Positions 29,501-41,100 of a stretch of 64,000 nt of DNA are shown in pieces. A model generated the notes under the pieces. It was not told the origin of the DNA. It made no database searches and was given only the letters and a program-made list of their open reading frames with translations. The stretch spans positions 16,688,428-16,752,427 of the forward strand of contig NC_082610.1 in NCBI RefSeq assembly GCF_030936135.1, in the 5' to 3' direction. Every line of letters starts with the position of its first letter. Within the stretch, counting starts at the first letter, position 1. The position numbers were made by a program, and so were the translations under genes. This DNA comes from Gavia stellata (Eukaryota > Chordata > Aves > Gaviiformes > Gaviidae).

Positions 29501-32500
29501 AAAGGGTAGGTGTCCAGCAGCCACAAGCAAATGGGGATATTGTATGTGTTACCTAGAAAAGATATTTTGAAAGATTTTAAAAGTTATTCAAACTCTCTGT
29601 CTTCTTATATCCAGATTTATAAAAAACTCCTAAACACATTAAATTCAACTGCACAGAGTCAGAAGCCGAAATCTACTAATCACATTCAACAAAGAGCTCA
29701 CAGCACAGCTATGAACTCAACATTTTTCAGAACAATTTAACTTTGATTTACAATTATCATTTACTACTAATACATTATCTCGTTTGTTCTACAATGCAAC
29801 ATTACTAGACCCTAATCTGAATTATCGTTAGCTGCAGCAATAAATGGTTTGCAACCCACATTCAATTGAGAAGCTTGAAAAAAGTGCAGTACTGAAAGAA
29901 AAGAGATGTTACAGAGCTGTGCAAGATTGAAGAAGCAATGCTCAACATTAAAATTTTACTCCACAGCAAAAATAGGGAACAATTTCTTTAAACCACTGTA
30001 CTTTGGACAAGTAAATGATTTCAAGAAAATAGTGATCACCGAAACAGTGAAGCTTAACCAGGACAAATCTAAATAGTTTTTCATGTGATTTGGGAAAATA
30101 ATGGTGGTGATGATAAGAGTAATAAATGCATACCTCTGTAAGGCACAGGAATGGTTCCACTGAGGCTCATCAACTCCCTAGATGAGCCATCATTAAAAAC
30201 TGGAAGGGAACAAACAGTATTTTTAAAACAAACATATTTACTCCATTAATCTCTGTTCAGGTCATACCCCATCTATTTATTAGCACAAGTTTTCAGATGT
30301 TACACATACATAAACTCAGCTTGAAAGGTTCTGCTTTTGCACATTTACAGACGAGCAAATCAGGTAACTTCTTACGAATAACATATTTCTGAGAAATGAA
30401 TGACTAATTATTGTCAAACTACCTTCACTGCAAATAAAACTGTTTTCTCATTCAGAGACCAAGTAAAACATGTTGGAACGATACAAACTGCAAATCACAC
30501 AAATTGCTGCAAAGATAACCTGAACTCAAACTTAATTTAAAAACAACTGTCATCTTAAGATTACAAAGAATTCCTTATGCTTTCTCCAAACAAACCAGTC
30601 AGCAAGAATATTGAAAATTACTGGGCCACAGGCATTTATTACACAATCAGTAAAGGTAATTTAACCAAACAATAATATACTGAAGAGGAAGAAATGTGTA
30701 GCACTTGACTCACTGCCACATCTTAGTCTTAGTTCACAAACTGCACAGGAACCCTGACCTCAATTTACTGAGTTGCTGTATTCGGTTTTCCTATTCTTTC
30801 AATCCAATAGATTATTTTTGGCTGAATAAATCAACTTCTGGTAATAAAGCTTTTATTTTCCTAATTTCACCTGAAAGTTTCTAGTCATACTTCAAATGTA
30901 GCTTATCGTGTACAGTTCTTTCGGTGCTAATGTTCTGCAAAAGAAGGTAGAACGTGTTGGGACTTAAAGTGGGGTATATATTTCATTATTAATATAAACT
31001 TGAAAATTATCTCAACAGCAACATAACCATTTTCTTGTTGCTCGTTTCACTACTCCAAATAGTATCAATTATCTGTAAGTGGTTCTGTGCTCAGCCTTTC
31101 CAAGGCAGCTTAGAAAGAGTTAGGTAACACACATGGGCTTCTTGCTACAGCTCAAAGCTATCCGGAATTCTGATCACTATCATTATGCAAGCTTGCTATT
31201 CCAACCGCAGTCCTTTCACTATTGGTTTTGATTCTCCAGTCACTGGATGAATTTTTATTTCTGTGACAGCTGCTGGCTTGCAGCTATTCAAGTTAAAACT
31301 AATTTATCTTCTACCTGTCCATGTCACTTCTTAATACTTCACAATCCAGATTTAGTATTTAGAAAGCAGAAGACTATAAAGTCTCTGGTAATGTATTAGT
31401 AATATAAATTAGCTCCCAGAGGAATCCCACAGGTGACAGTTAAAAAAAGGTGACCAGAAGGAGGATGACCTCAGCAGCTATGCTGGCTCACTGTATCTTG
31501 TGAAACCATGCCCTCAGCCTCTGGAGCTGACCCTAGATATCATCTTCATTTAACGCACTCAAATTTAGTCAGAGCCTTTAAAACAGCTAACAAACAGTGA
31601 TTGTCATTGTTAATTTACATTACAAAACCCCTCATACCAATTTTCTATACACTTGACTATGTTTTCTTCATACTCTTAAGGACTGCCACAATTACTTTTA
31701 ATGAAGTATTTGTTCATTGATTTACAGTTCTTTCTAAATAAAGCTATTTTTAGAGTTCTGTATGACAGCAAAGCTGAATTTGTAAGATACCAGCTATCTC
31801 AGAACACCAACTGATACGACATCACTGAGTGGTCAACTGTGAAAAACGCAACACTTCTTGGCAGGTTAGATAAAATAACCTTTCTTATTACTGACTCTAA
31901 GAAAATAACTGTGTTTCTAAGGAAGTATTGATGTCAAAGATCAGGAAGAGAAACCTCAAATTATGTTTTCTAATTCCAATCTCCTTTTGCCCCACAAAAA
32001 ATACCAAATGTATCTAAACCATCAACAATTCAATAACAAAAATTTTCTCATGCACAGACTAACCATATGAATCCATGACAGGTTTGAGGTCCTTGTACTG
32101 AGTGATAACACTGGTCGTCTCCTGTACAGTTAGGTCTCTATACTTATACTGGAAAACAAAAGAGAAAGAATTACTTTAGAGACTAAATTTTCCGTGTAAT
32201 TTAATTTGGTTTTATTTTACCCAATAGACTGCATTTATGAGAGTTTACATTGATACATGGACATTCTTCTCCACTCTTATTTTGGAGTAAGAATTTATTT
32301 CTCCATACTACTTAACTGAACACTGCCTATATAACTCACTTCAACAAGGTGTTGAGATGCTTTTAGTCTTAAATAAGGGTCCGTACATCAAGTGATTTGG
32401 GAAAAGCTAATGCATTTTCATTCATGTTTTAGCATAACCAACAGTATCTGAGAAATATATGTTGATCTTAAAAACGCATCTCCAAACAAATATAGTGACG

Positions 32501-35500
32501 TTTTGAACATTCCTGATACACAGCTATCTAGGATCTGAACCTCACAGATATATTTTATAGCATTTTGCAAAGCATCACAGTATTTTTCAATCATTGACCA
32601 GTATCTTCATGTATTTTATCAACTAGAAAGCAGACATTTCATGGCATGATATTATCAATAATGATACTGGTTTCACCCCCTTCCTTTTAACAGGAGCAGG
32701 GAGTAACTCGCAGCACAGAAGATCTGTAAAACACAGATACACTACTACAGAATTTAACAGTCTCAGAACTATAAACCACGGACAACAAAGGAGAGGCTCC
32801 TGGGCAACAGAGAGCTGGTTCACCATGTGGCACAGCTCTTTAACCTTGTGGCCATTCCTCCTGATCACTACCATTAAAAAGAAAAGCTAACAACGTAGTC
32901 CCTTGACAATGTTTTCATTGCAATAAAATTAAAAAAAAAAAAATTGCAATCTTCAGATGTCTTAAGGAACATAAACAGACAGCACACTTTCATTCAACCA
33001 CGGTAGGAAGACAAAGGGCCCAAAGCAATGAAATGTCCGACACCCAAAGCACGCAGATGTTAACAACAGCTGAACAAATTAATTCAGACGTTATCCAAGA
33101 GCAAAGTGTGGTGCCACAGCTAAAGGTCACCTTTGCTCCGACAAACACTCAGGAGTTGTGAAGCTTAGAAACTAACTCTTCTTATTATTATCTACAGAGA
33201 TTGACAAGGATGCTACTCCTGGGCATGATAACTCTTATTTAATGAGCAGAGATGAACACACCATGCCACTTCCCATTATGCCACCTTAGTCTACAAAAAG
33301 CAGAGGATCAGGGCAGCCCTGGATGCTGTTTTGATGGGAGGGCTGCAGAAAAGCATCTCAGCCTCCTCTGGAAAGTGGATGCAGGACTGAGAGCATGCAG
33401 GAGGGGCTTGACACAGGAGAGACAACTTTGCCAGCATTTGAGTACATTCCTCCCTCTCCTTTTCCAACACCTAGCGGAATTGAGAAATAGGTAACATGGA
33501 GACAGAATTCTGTGGAATTCCGGCTAGGCCAGCCAGAGACTGGCAGTACATACCCACATCACTGAATGTGTTACGACAGCATGAATGAGAGCATGTCACC
33601 AGCTACTTTAAAAAGTAAAAGGTGGTCTTTTTATAGGAATGTACCAGGATATAGACTCAAGAAGATTGGCATAATCACTATTAAAAAAAGAAATCGCTTC
33701 CACAAACAGAAGCTCCTAACAAGCACAAGGATTCAGAGTCAGGATTTAGCTCCACTGTTGGCACAAGAGTCCCAAGTCAGTTTAATCAAGGAGTAGATAA
33801 AACAAAGCCTGCCTGCTCAGCAGGTGTACTGGGAGTCTGGTACACGGTGGTTGATAGGGTTGATAAAACCTAGATTTGGTTATCTGGCATGCTTTTAAAA
33901 ATTAGGTCCAACACCTGAAAATTAAAAAAATATTTTCATATGTCTCTTAAAACTAAGAAAAAGAGTACTACTGCAAATAGTTTTTACACTGATGAATAAA
34001 TACTTAGTGGAGATAAGCTTGTAAGATTCCAGCTACTGCCACAATCAAAATTAAGTGCTACATCAGCTATTAATTTCAGTACTTAGATCCAGATAACTAT
34101 AGAAGACCGATGTTCTGTATATTAAAATGACATATAAAGAAGTTTTTCCTAATGAGAATGATGTTTTTTTCTAAGATTTTTCATTATTTAATTGACAAAG
34201 TATACTCTTCTGTGCATATTTCTCTTTTCCATTCTAAGGAGTACTAGAATATTCCAAGACAATCTTCTCTTGTGTTCATACAGTAAGTAGTCGAGCATTT
34301 CCAAGAAATGTCAAAAGCTCTTTGGAAAATAAAAGATCCTAGTGATTTCTACAAAAGTAACTAAAACTGATTAATTTGAATTCTGAATTTCTAAACTTTT
34401 TTTTCCTCCTCCGTTCTCAGATGGCGAATGCATCCTCCTCATTTTACATATCAGGAAACAGATCACAGAGAGATGAAGCTTTTCAAGATCAGACAGCAGG
34501 TAAATACCTGAAGTTAAATTAAGTGCTTATGTCCATCCAAACTAGGGCTTAAGTCTCTTGTTATCTCACACACTGAACTATTCAATACGGGAAATATCAC
34601 TAAGCTTCCCTGTATAGAACAGAAAGTGTAACCATTTTTGAAAAAAAAGTATAAAGTAGTGAAATAGTAACTTCACTTTTCATCAGCTATTAAGTACACT
34701 GCACTTTGAACTTACCTACAGAAAGTCAGGTGGCATTGCGGGTATAAAATGGGCGAGTGTGAGGGAAAGAGGACACAGGACTACCTTAAGTCCTGTTTCT
34801 TCTGTAGCATGGCAATAATTCATTTAGGGAAGACAGGTGTATACAAATATATGCATGATCTCATCTGCTGATAGCAAGTTAGTATTCAACACTCATTTTC
34901 AAGCTGATAAAAAATTTGCTTAGGATTCCATGCAGGTGAAAGACCCTTTAATAAGTTTTCTTCAGTTTTGATTGGATCCTCGCCTATCGTGTTTCATTTT
35001 GAAATTGTGCAAATATGATGATTAAATGTTGTTAAAAAAAATCCCCCCAAACAAAACCATAAGTCCACCTACATATTCAGCCATAGGGGTTTTCATTTCA
35101 AGCTGCTGGACAAAGCCCAGTTTTCATGTGAAAAGCAGCACAACTTCACAGGGCTCTGTATGAGTCAGTGATTAATGATTTACCTTCCAAGAGATTGGCT
35201 TGTTTCCTTAAACAAGGGTGATAAAACCCCCCACCTTGCCCTAGTCAATGGAGTTGAACTTGCCTTCCTCCTTCATTTAACCAGCGAACGTGAATGACGC
35301 TATACAACCCAACAACCCACACCACAGCTCTGGTCCGCTTCGAGGCACGACAGCCTCGGCTAGGCAAACGGCTTCTAGTCAGCTTTTAGCGGCAATGCCC
35401 TAACCCAGAACTAAAGCTCCGTAGGACTAACAATTCGGCGTTATTTCGGGTTTTGGTGCACCATACCTCCCTTTGCAAACTAGCTCAATTCACAGTCTCC

Positions 35501-35904
35501 AGGTGGCCGGACACAGCCCTTCTATCGCTGCTTCGCCCGGCCGTCGACACGACTACCCCCGGAGCTCCCCGCAGGCTAGCGGCCGCCCCTCAGAAGGGAA
35601 ACGGGAAAGGGGAGCCGACCGCTCCCGGGGGCCAGCGCCGGCGCTATAGGGGACACGGGGCCCGCGCCAGGCCGCGGGCAGGACCGCGCTCGCCTCAGCC
35701 CAGCCCCTCGCTGAGCCTGCCGCCGCCCCGGCCCAGAGGCCGCCGCAGAGGGTGCTCCGCCCGACGCACGGGGGTCGGCGAACGGCAGGGGCGGCCCGCA
35801 GCCACCTCGCCGGGCCGGCGGGGAGGGGAAGGGGCTCTCGGTGCCCCCGGCCGCGCCATTACCTTGGCGAGCATTTTCTTGAGCTGGCTCTCGGAGACCG
35901 CCAT
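14596..35904 (-). CDS. TSG101: Tumor susceptibility gene 101 protein (ESCRT-I subunit)
   Basis: Spliced CDS on minus: 35904-35863, 32148-32064, 30199-30134, 29552-29389, 28033-27907, 25308-25242, 23509-23418, 17599-17397, 16090-15851, 14685-14596. This is 1176 nt, 391 aa (human 390). TSG101 is the ESCRT-I subunit that binds P(S/T)AP motifs and ubiquitin on endosomal cargo, and it acts in multivesicular body sorting, cytokinesis and virus budding. Domains: catalytically inactive E2-like UEV, residues 1-145, with YNIPICLWLLDTYP and IYLPYLHEW and no active-site Cys; Pro/Tyr/Gly-rich linker, about 146-215; coiled coil, about 235-315, rich in Lys/Glu heptads; C-terminal steadiness box with an internal PTAP at 321-324 and the conserved end ARKTAGLSDLY. 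The start MAVSESQLKKM matches the family and sits in a strong Kozak context. Oddities: residue 119 is Tyr (human His), and exon 7 has a tandem acceptor that could add one Ser. Confidence 0.97.
20158..20180. repeat. A homopolymer, 23 bases
   Basis: Uninterrupted run of A on the plus strand (T on the TSG101 sense strand) inside TSG101 intron 7. It could be a degenerate retroposon tail, but I see no target-site duplication or body beside it. Confidence 0.9.
20422..20459. repeat. 19-bp direct tandem duplication
   Basis: CACATCATGCCTACTAATC occurs twice without a gap and without mismatch, inside TSG101 intron 7. This looks like a recent replication-slippage duplication. Confidence 0.95.
23418..23512 (-). 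CDS. TSG101: TSG101 proline-rich exon with tandem NAGNAG acceptor
   Basis: On the minus strand the intron ends TTTGTCAAAGCAG. Splicing after AAAG starts the exon at 23512; splicing after CAG starts it at 23509. Both keep frame and differ only by one Ser before FSNYPYPGG in the proline-rich linker. CAG is normally preferred over AAG, so I used 23509 for the main CDS. The exon ends at 23418 with donor GTGAGT. Confidence 0.85.
25309..29388 (-). other. TSG101: TSG101 introns 4 and 5 with one exon between
   Basis: Intron 4 (28034-29388) and intron 5 (25309-27906) flank the exon at 27907-28033 that encodes the end of the UEV domain and the start of the proline-rich linker. The introns are AT-rich. 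They hold a short (TA)n tract at 28166-28180, a TG/CG-alternating tract near 27651-27670 and A/T runs near 26430. I see no other gene or clear transposon. Confidence 0.55.
28166..28180. repeat. Short (TA)n microsatellite
   Basis: About seven and a half TA units followed by GTGTGCATAT, within TSG101 intron 4. Confidence 0.85.
32149..35862 (-). other. TSG101: TSG101 intron 1
   Basis: A 3.7-kb first intron of ordinary AT-rich sequence. It rises into the CpG island only in its last 400 bases (from about 35480). The segment near 33250-33500 is somewhat richer in GC, with an 80-codon plus-strand frame that I do not recognise. No transposon is clear. Confidence 0.55.
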
Positions 35905-36260
35905 GGCGGCCGGCCCCTCCTCCGCCCCGCCGCCGCTCCCGGTGCCGCCGCCGCCGCCGCCCCCTCCACAGACCGGCCCGGCCCGGCCCAGCCGCCCCAC
36001 ATAAAAACAGGAAGCGGCCGCGCGCGCCCGCTTCCGGCAGCGACACTTCCGCAGGAAGCGTGCGTCACGTGGCACGCCGGGGGGAGCGCAGCCTGCGCCA
36101 GGGGAGCGGGCAGCGGCGGGCCTCCCCCTGCGCCGTCTGGCAGCGCCCGGGGCCGGCGGTGGCGGGTGCCTCGGGCAGGGCGCCCCCCCGGGAGCTCCGC
36201 CGACGGTCCCCGCCGCGGCTGCAGGCAGCCCGCAGAGAGGCCAGGCCCTAGCGGCACTGC
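35480..36260 (-). promoter_or_regulatory. TSG101: TSG101 CpG island and promoter
   Basis: A dense CpG island covers TSG101 exon 1 and upstream sequence. Upstream of the ATG on the minus strand are several ETS motifs: CCGGAAG (36031-36037 complement), GCGGAAGT (36045-36052 complement), and GGAAGCG on the plus strand at 36054-36060. A CACGTG E-box lies at 36066-36071 in the context GTCACGTGGC, close to the USF/TFEB-type consensus. No TATA box is evident. This is a typical housekeeping promoter; exact start sites are unknown, and the factor assignments are inferred from motifs only. Confidence 0.8.
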
Positions 36261-37332
36261 TGTGTCAAAACCGCTCCAGGGAAGGCCTGGAAAGGCGGTG
36301 TAGCGCAGTTTATTGTTAACAGGTGCTTTTGGGAATTCGTTTCCCGTGAGAAGGTAAAGTGCCGTTTCCCACCACGCTGATCAAGCTGCCGTCCTTGGGT
36401 TATTTTTTCAAGGAATACGACACAAACACAAGCGTGACATTTCTTCTAAATGGCCAGGATGAGTTATTTTATAACATAAGCATCAGTCTAAAAGACAGCC
36501 GTGGAAGAGTGCGCAGCTTTTTGTGATTATTACTAAAAAACCCCTAAATAAACAAAACACCTGGACTACTCAGATGTGCATAAATGCTCAACAGATTAAA
36601 CACAATGTCGTGAAGAACAACATAAAACCATAATTTTATACTGTTTTTTCCAAAGTAAGAAAAAAAAACCCAACCCCAAAGTCCAGCCATAGCATTGGGT
36701 GCTTTTGTTTAATACAGCAGCACATGATGACCACAAAGAAGGAAATTTTGAGTATTCCGTGAAAAAAAAAAGATGATCTGAATTACTGAAGGACTTTTTC
36801 TTTCTATTTTTATCTTAATTCTGAGATCAACATAAACGTAAAATTCCTCGTAAGACTGGCTCTTTGTGAGATACAACCGGAAGGCACAAAGGAATAAATC
36901 TTTTGCTCTGACGCATATCCTACTTTTGCTTAGAAAGTTTCATCCATATTTCACCAGTCACACCTCAAAACGTGAACGTGGAATGACATTCTGATGCTGC
37001 ACGCAGCAGGAGCGGAGCCCCCATCTCCTCTGCCTGCATCGTAATGCTGAGGTATAATCGGGATGAATGTAGTTTTTTACCAGTGCAGTGAATCAAGAGT
37101 TTAGAACCCCAAAAAACCCCTTTCCCTTAAAAACATCTGCTTTTTGATTTACCTAAAAATCCACGTCCTGCTTTTTCACGACATCCTTGGCCTCCCCAAG
37201 GAGGGCTACAGGTTCTGTTGCCTTCTCAAGTAGCTGTATTCTCCTCAGGCTAATGTAAAGCTTACTGACATCAGCTAGCTTTGAATCAAGGCCTGAACAC
37301 GCAGATACTTCTGCATTACTTAACTGCCAGAT
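36261..37332. other. Gap between TSG101 promoter and UEVLD 3' end
   Basis: No coding exon is visible. The sequence is AT-rich. Minus-strand AATAAA-type signals occur at 36309-36314 (plus TTTATT), immediately before the TSG101 island, so a long UEVLD 3' UTR could reach this far. The right part overlaps an unexplained ORF that runs 37422-37153 on the minus strand (see findings). Confidence 0.5.
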
Positions 37333-38143
37333 TTTATTCTTTATTTGAAGACCTCCCCCGCTCCTCCCTTTCAGAAAGAGCACCTGTTCCAGTGCTGCAC
37401 AGGGTACGAGTGTGGCATGCATGTACCAAGCACTGCAGATGCTTTAGCGTTCCGAACATCCTTTACAAAATAAGAGCAAACAAGTCATGGCCAGGAAGTC
37501 TCAGACGTCAGTAAACAAACAACAGAAATTCATATCCAGTACCTCAGGTTTGAAGGATACTGCTAACGTCATGCTTTTAGCTTTTTCCCCCCCCCTTAGT
37601 AATAAGCAGGCGTCCATTGACATAAAAGCATCTGTGGCAGGCGTGAAAGATCGAGCTCTCCCAACTGCATCCCCCAGTGCCCTGAAGAGCTGGAGTGTGA
37701 CTATACTCTAGACAATCCCCTGATGCAGCACTTAAAAACCAGGAGGGAGAGTTGTAGCTGGCTCTGCACACTGGAGTTTCTGCAGAGCTGTGTAAGCTGC
37801 TCTCCTAGACTGTGTCCTAATGAGGTGCAAAGGCTAAGAATAACCCAAGAATCAGGCTATCGTTAGCAACAAAAAACCACAGGCAAAAGTCATCTGAGTT
37901 TAGATAAAACATTCTTGCACATTACCCTCCTCATTTTCGCTACCAAAAGTGCACTTTTCAAGTAAGAAATGACTGCACAATGCGGTATTAAATAATTTAA
38001 ACCAAAACTGAGCAAGCACTTTTTGAAAGGAAAGTAAAAAAACTTCTTGTTTTATACAGAAATCCATATATACCAAGCAACCCTTTCTGCCTAGCAAATC
38101 TCTGACTTCTGTGAGCAGACACTGTGGCTTCCCTTGCGCTTGC
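37333..38143 (-). terminator. UEVLD: UEVLD 3' UTR with candidate polyadenylation signals
   Basis: The UEVLD stop is at 38146-38144. Two adjacent plus-strand TTTATT motifs at 37333-37338 and 37340-37345 read AATAAA on the minus strand, giving a 3' UTR of about 820 nt. Another lies at 36309-36314. Which one is used cannot be decided from sequence. The text includes a T/C-rich stretch at 37582-37597. Confidence 0.45.
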
Positions 38144-41100
38144 TTACAGTTTCAGTTGCTGCTGAAGATCATGAATTGATCCTGCACTGCTTTGCAGTTT
38201 CTCTTGCGCTAGTGGATCTTCTTCTAGTTTGACCATTTCAATCACTCCGTTGGTTCCAAGAATACAGGGTAGACTTAAGAACACTTCACTGTTTATATTG
38301 CAACATCCCTGAAACAACACAGAAAGATGCCTGTCACACAGTTACTTATTTCTGCTCTGCCTGAAGCATGGAACTACACAAAATAACTTGATTATTAAGC
38401 AAGGATAGACATTCCGTCATATAGCATGTTTCATATAGGTCAAATAACAGTTATTTTAGATCCTGTGCAATGGTTTACTGTATAGAAACTGTAAAATATT
38501 ATTGCAGAGATAAAACAATCTTAAACCACGCCACACTTGGAGGAGTTTCCCTAGGTAGATACATCAGAGCTCTATAACGCAGGCAAAGCTTACACTACAA
38601 AACACTGTTTAACCAGTTTCCTAGGTAGAACAAGCAGGGACACTTGATAGAGTACAGTGTCACTAGTTCTTTTAGGACTGAACAAAAGAAATTTAGAAAT
38701 GCAGCCAGAGCGAGCTATCCAGGGAGTATTTTTTCAAGTATTGATCCCATATTCATTCTGTGAGGGACTTTAATAAATTTATATCCCTATAATTCAAGTC
38801 TAAACTGTAGATTTTATTTTTAGGATCTGTACGGGAAAACTTACATTCTGTAGATACTCTGCAGTTTAAGAGACTTGTCACTCCTTTATATCTGCATTTA
38901 GTTCCTAAAGGATTAAAAACTTTACTTGAAAGCATAATGATGAAATTAGGTGCATGTCTGTACTTGATAAGCAGCCTGCTCAACTTCCCTGCACTGGGAC
39001 ATGCAAATCACCCTTCTGAAGCCTGTAAACACAAGCAACCAGTAAATGTTTCTACATGGGTTTTTTCCTCATATGAAATGACTTAATGCTTTAATGAAGC
39101 CTCTTAGGATAAGCTTTAAACAAGGTTCAGTCTACAATTCTAAGTTAAATATAGCTTCATAATCTTCTCCTCGATGTAAAGTATCAAGGAGTAAAAAAGC
39201 AGCTGTTTCAAAGCTGGTCAGATAAAATACTGGCAGAAAATGCATTTTATACTTTCATAAAAGATACTGAACTCTTTTGGCCCCTGGGAAAAATCTACAT
39301 TCAACACTGAGCACTTGGAAACTGCAACACACACGTTGCCAAATCTGGCTATCCCAGGGGAGCCGGTCAGCAACCTTGAACGTATTTTTCCTCTGGACTC
39401 TTGTATTTTTGGACAATAATCCACTTTTAGTATTGGTTTCAGATTAATGCAACAATTGATTTTTGCTCATTTTTGGACCAGAATTGAAAGCTGTTGTTGG
39501 AAGAAAGTAACGGAAATAGTGCTACTTCAGAACAGTTACTTTAAGTGAGATGTCTGTGCTGCTAAAATTAATGGTCATGCCCAGGATAAATAATATAATT
39601 ACAATGCCAACTGAAAGATATTAATAACACATTTACCTTTGCCAGAGTGGACACAGAATGAACCTTTCTTTTATCTTTCAGTATACTGTCAGTCAAATCA
39701 GCAACTGAGAGCCCAACAGACCAAGATCTCTGACCTTTTCCCTTTAGAACTTCCATAGCTCTATGTAAACCAGGAAAAGGAGAAAAACATGATGTTTAGA
39801 TTTTAATTATTCCTATTTTGGTTTATGTGTAAAACCCAAAAGACAGATTAATTGTACCATATCAGGTAAAGTGTACTATAAAAGCATGATTCTCTGTTCT
39901 GGAAAACAACAGAAGGGAATTAAGAATTGCTTTATGTGTATTTTACCCACACTAGTAACAATTCTCTTTTCTGTCAAGAGGTGTAACTGATATGTGGCTA
40001 ATTACATCAGGTAAATTGATCCAAACATGTACTTTGCTTTGAAGTAAACTGCTTCCACACAATCTCTGAGAAAAGCGTACCAGAAGGCTTGTCTACTATT
40101 TTTTTTTTTAAAAAAACGCAATTGAACTGGCAGCTCTAATATTCTTGTGTATATTCTACAAAGCTTGTCTGTCTTGTCCTTAGATCATCACAGGCACAAC
40201 ATTATTGAGAACTTCAGAAAAACAGTGGGCATATACACGTATGAACGTGAATGACACTCAGACCTACAATTTCCTATAAACTCAACGCGTGAACATTTTA
40301 GAGCAAACTTCCACCTCTTCATAAACAGCTGAAGGAAAAAACTCTGTGCAAACATCAAGTACCTAAACATGAAGAAAAAAAAAAATTAATATTATAATGG
40401 CATTACCTGTTAGCCATCTTTTCCCTCGAGTTACGAGCAGCCATTGCTTCCGTTTGATTTGCTAGATTACAACTGCTCCATGATGGTACTAAATAGAAAC
40501 AACCAACATTTAAATGCACATCTAAACAGTGACTAGAATAGGTACCAGATAAGGTGCGGAGAGGAAAAAAAAATTAAAAAAAATTCAAGCTTTCCCAACT
40601 TTCCTTCCCCCACAACAATGCAAATCTAGTTGACGACCTTCTAGGGTACCCTGGACTGCTGAAATAAACTCTATCGTAGCACCAGGCCAGAGACATTTGC
40701 TTAAAAATGAAGTAATGTGTAATAATTCTTACATTAGCAGTAACCTACCATATATTATACCACATTTCCCTCCCCTTTCTTTACCTCTCACCTATATTGT
40801 TATACCAAATAAAAAGCATTTGAGGTTGTATTTTCTATTTTTTTTTTTTTTTACTGTGACAAATGTCAAATACTTTTGCTACCAGGTCTACAGTCTCCAG
40901 CACACACCAAGACTGTATTATTTAGAACATTATTATGAAAGTCTACTACCCCTGCTTATGACTACCTTCATTACTTTTCTCAATTATTCTTTCATTACTC
41001 AATTACTTAAGCACTGCCAGGACATTATATACTCATAGTCATAATGAAGTATCACTTTACCTTTGTCTTCCCCTTGTTCACCAATAATCCAAGCATCTTT

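Noticed and set aside
35453-36303. Long overlapping ORFs on both strands around the TSG101 start (up to 183 codons)
   Set aside because: GC-rich islands lack stop codons by chance. The frames are Pro/Arg/Ala/Gly-rich, overlap one another, and only the 14-codon TSG101 exon 1 within them is real.
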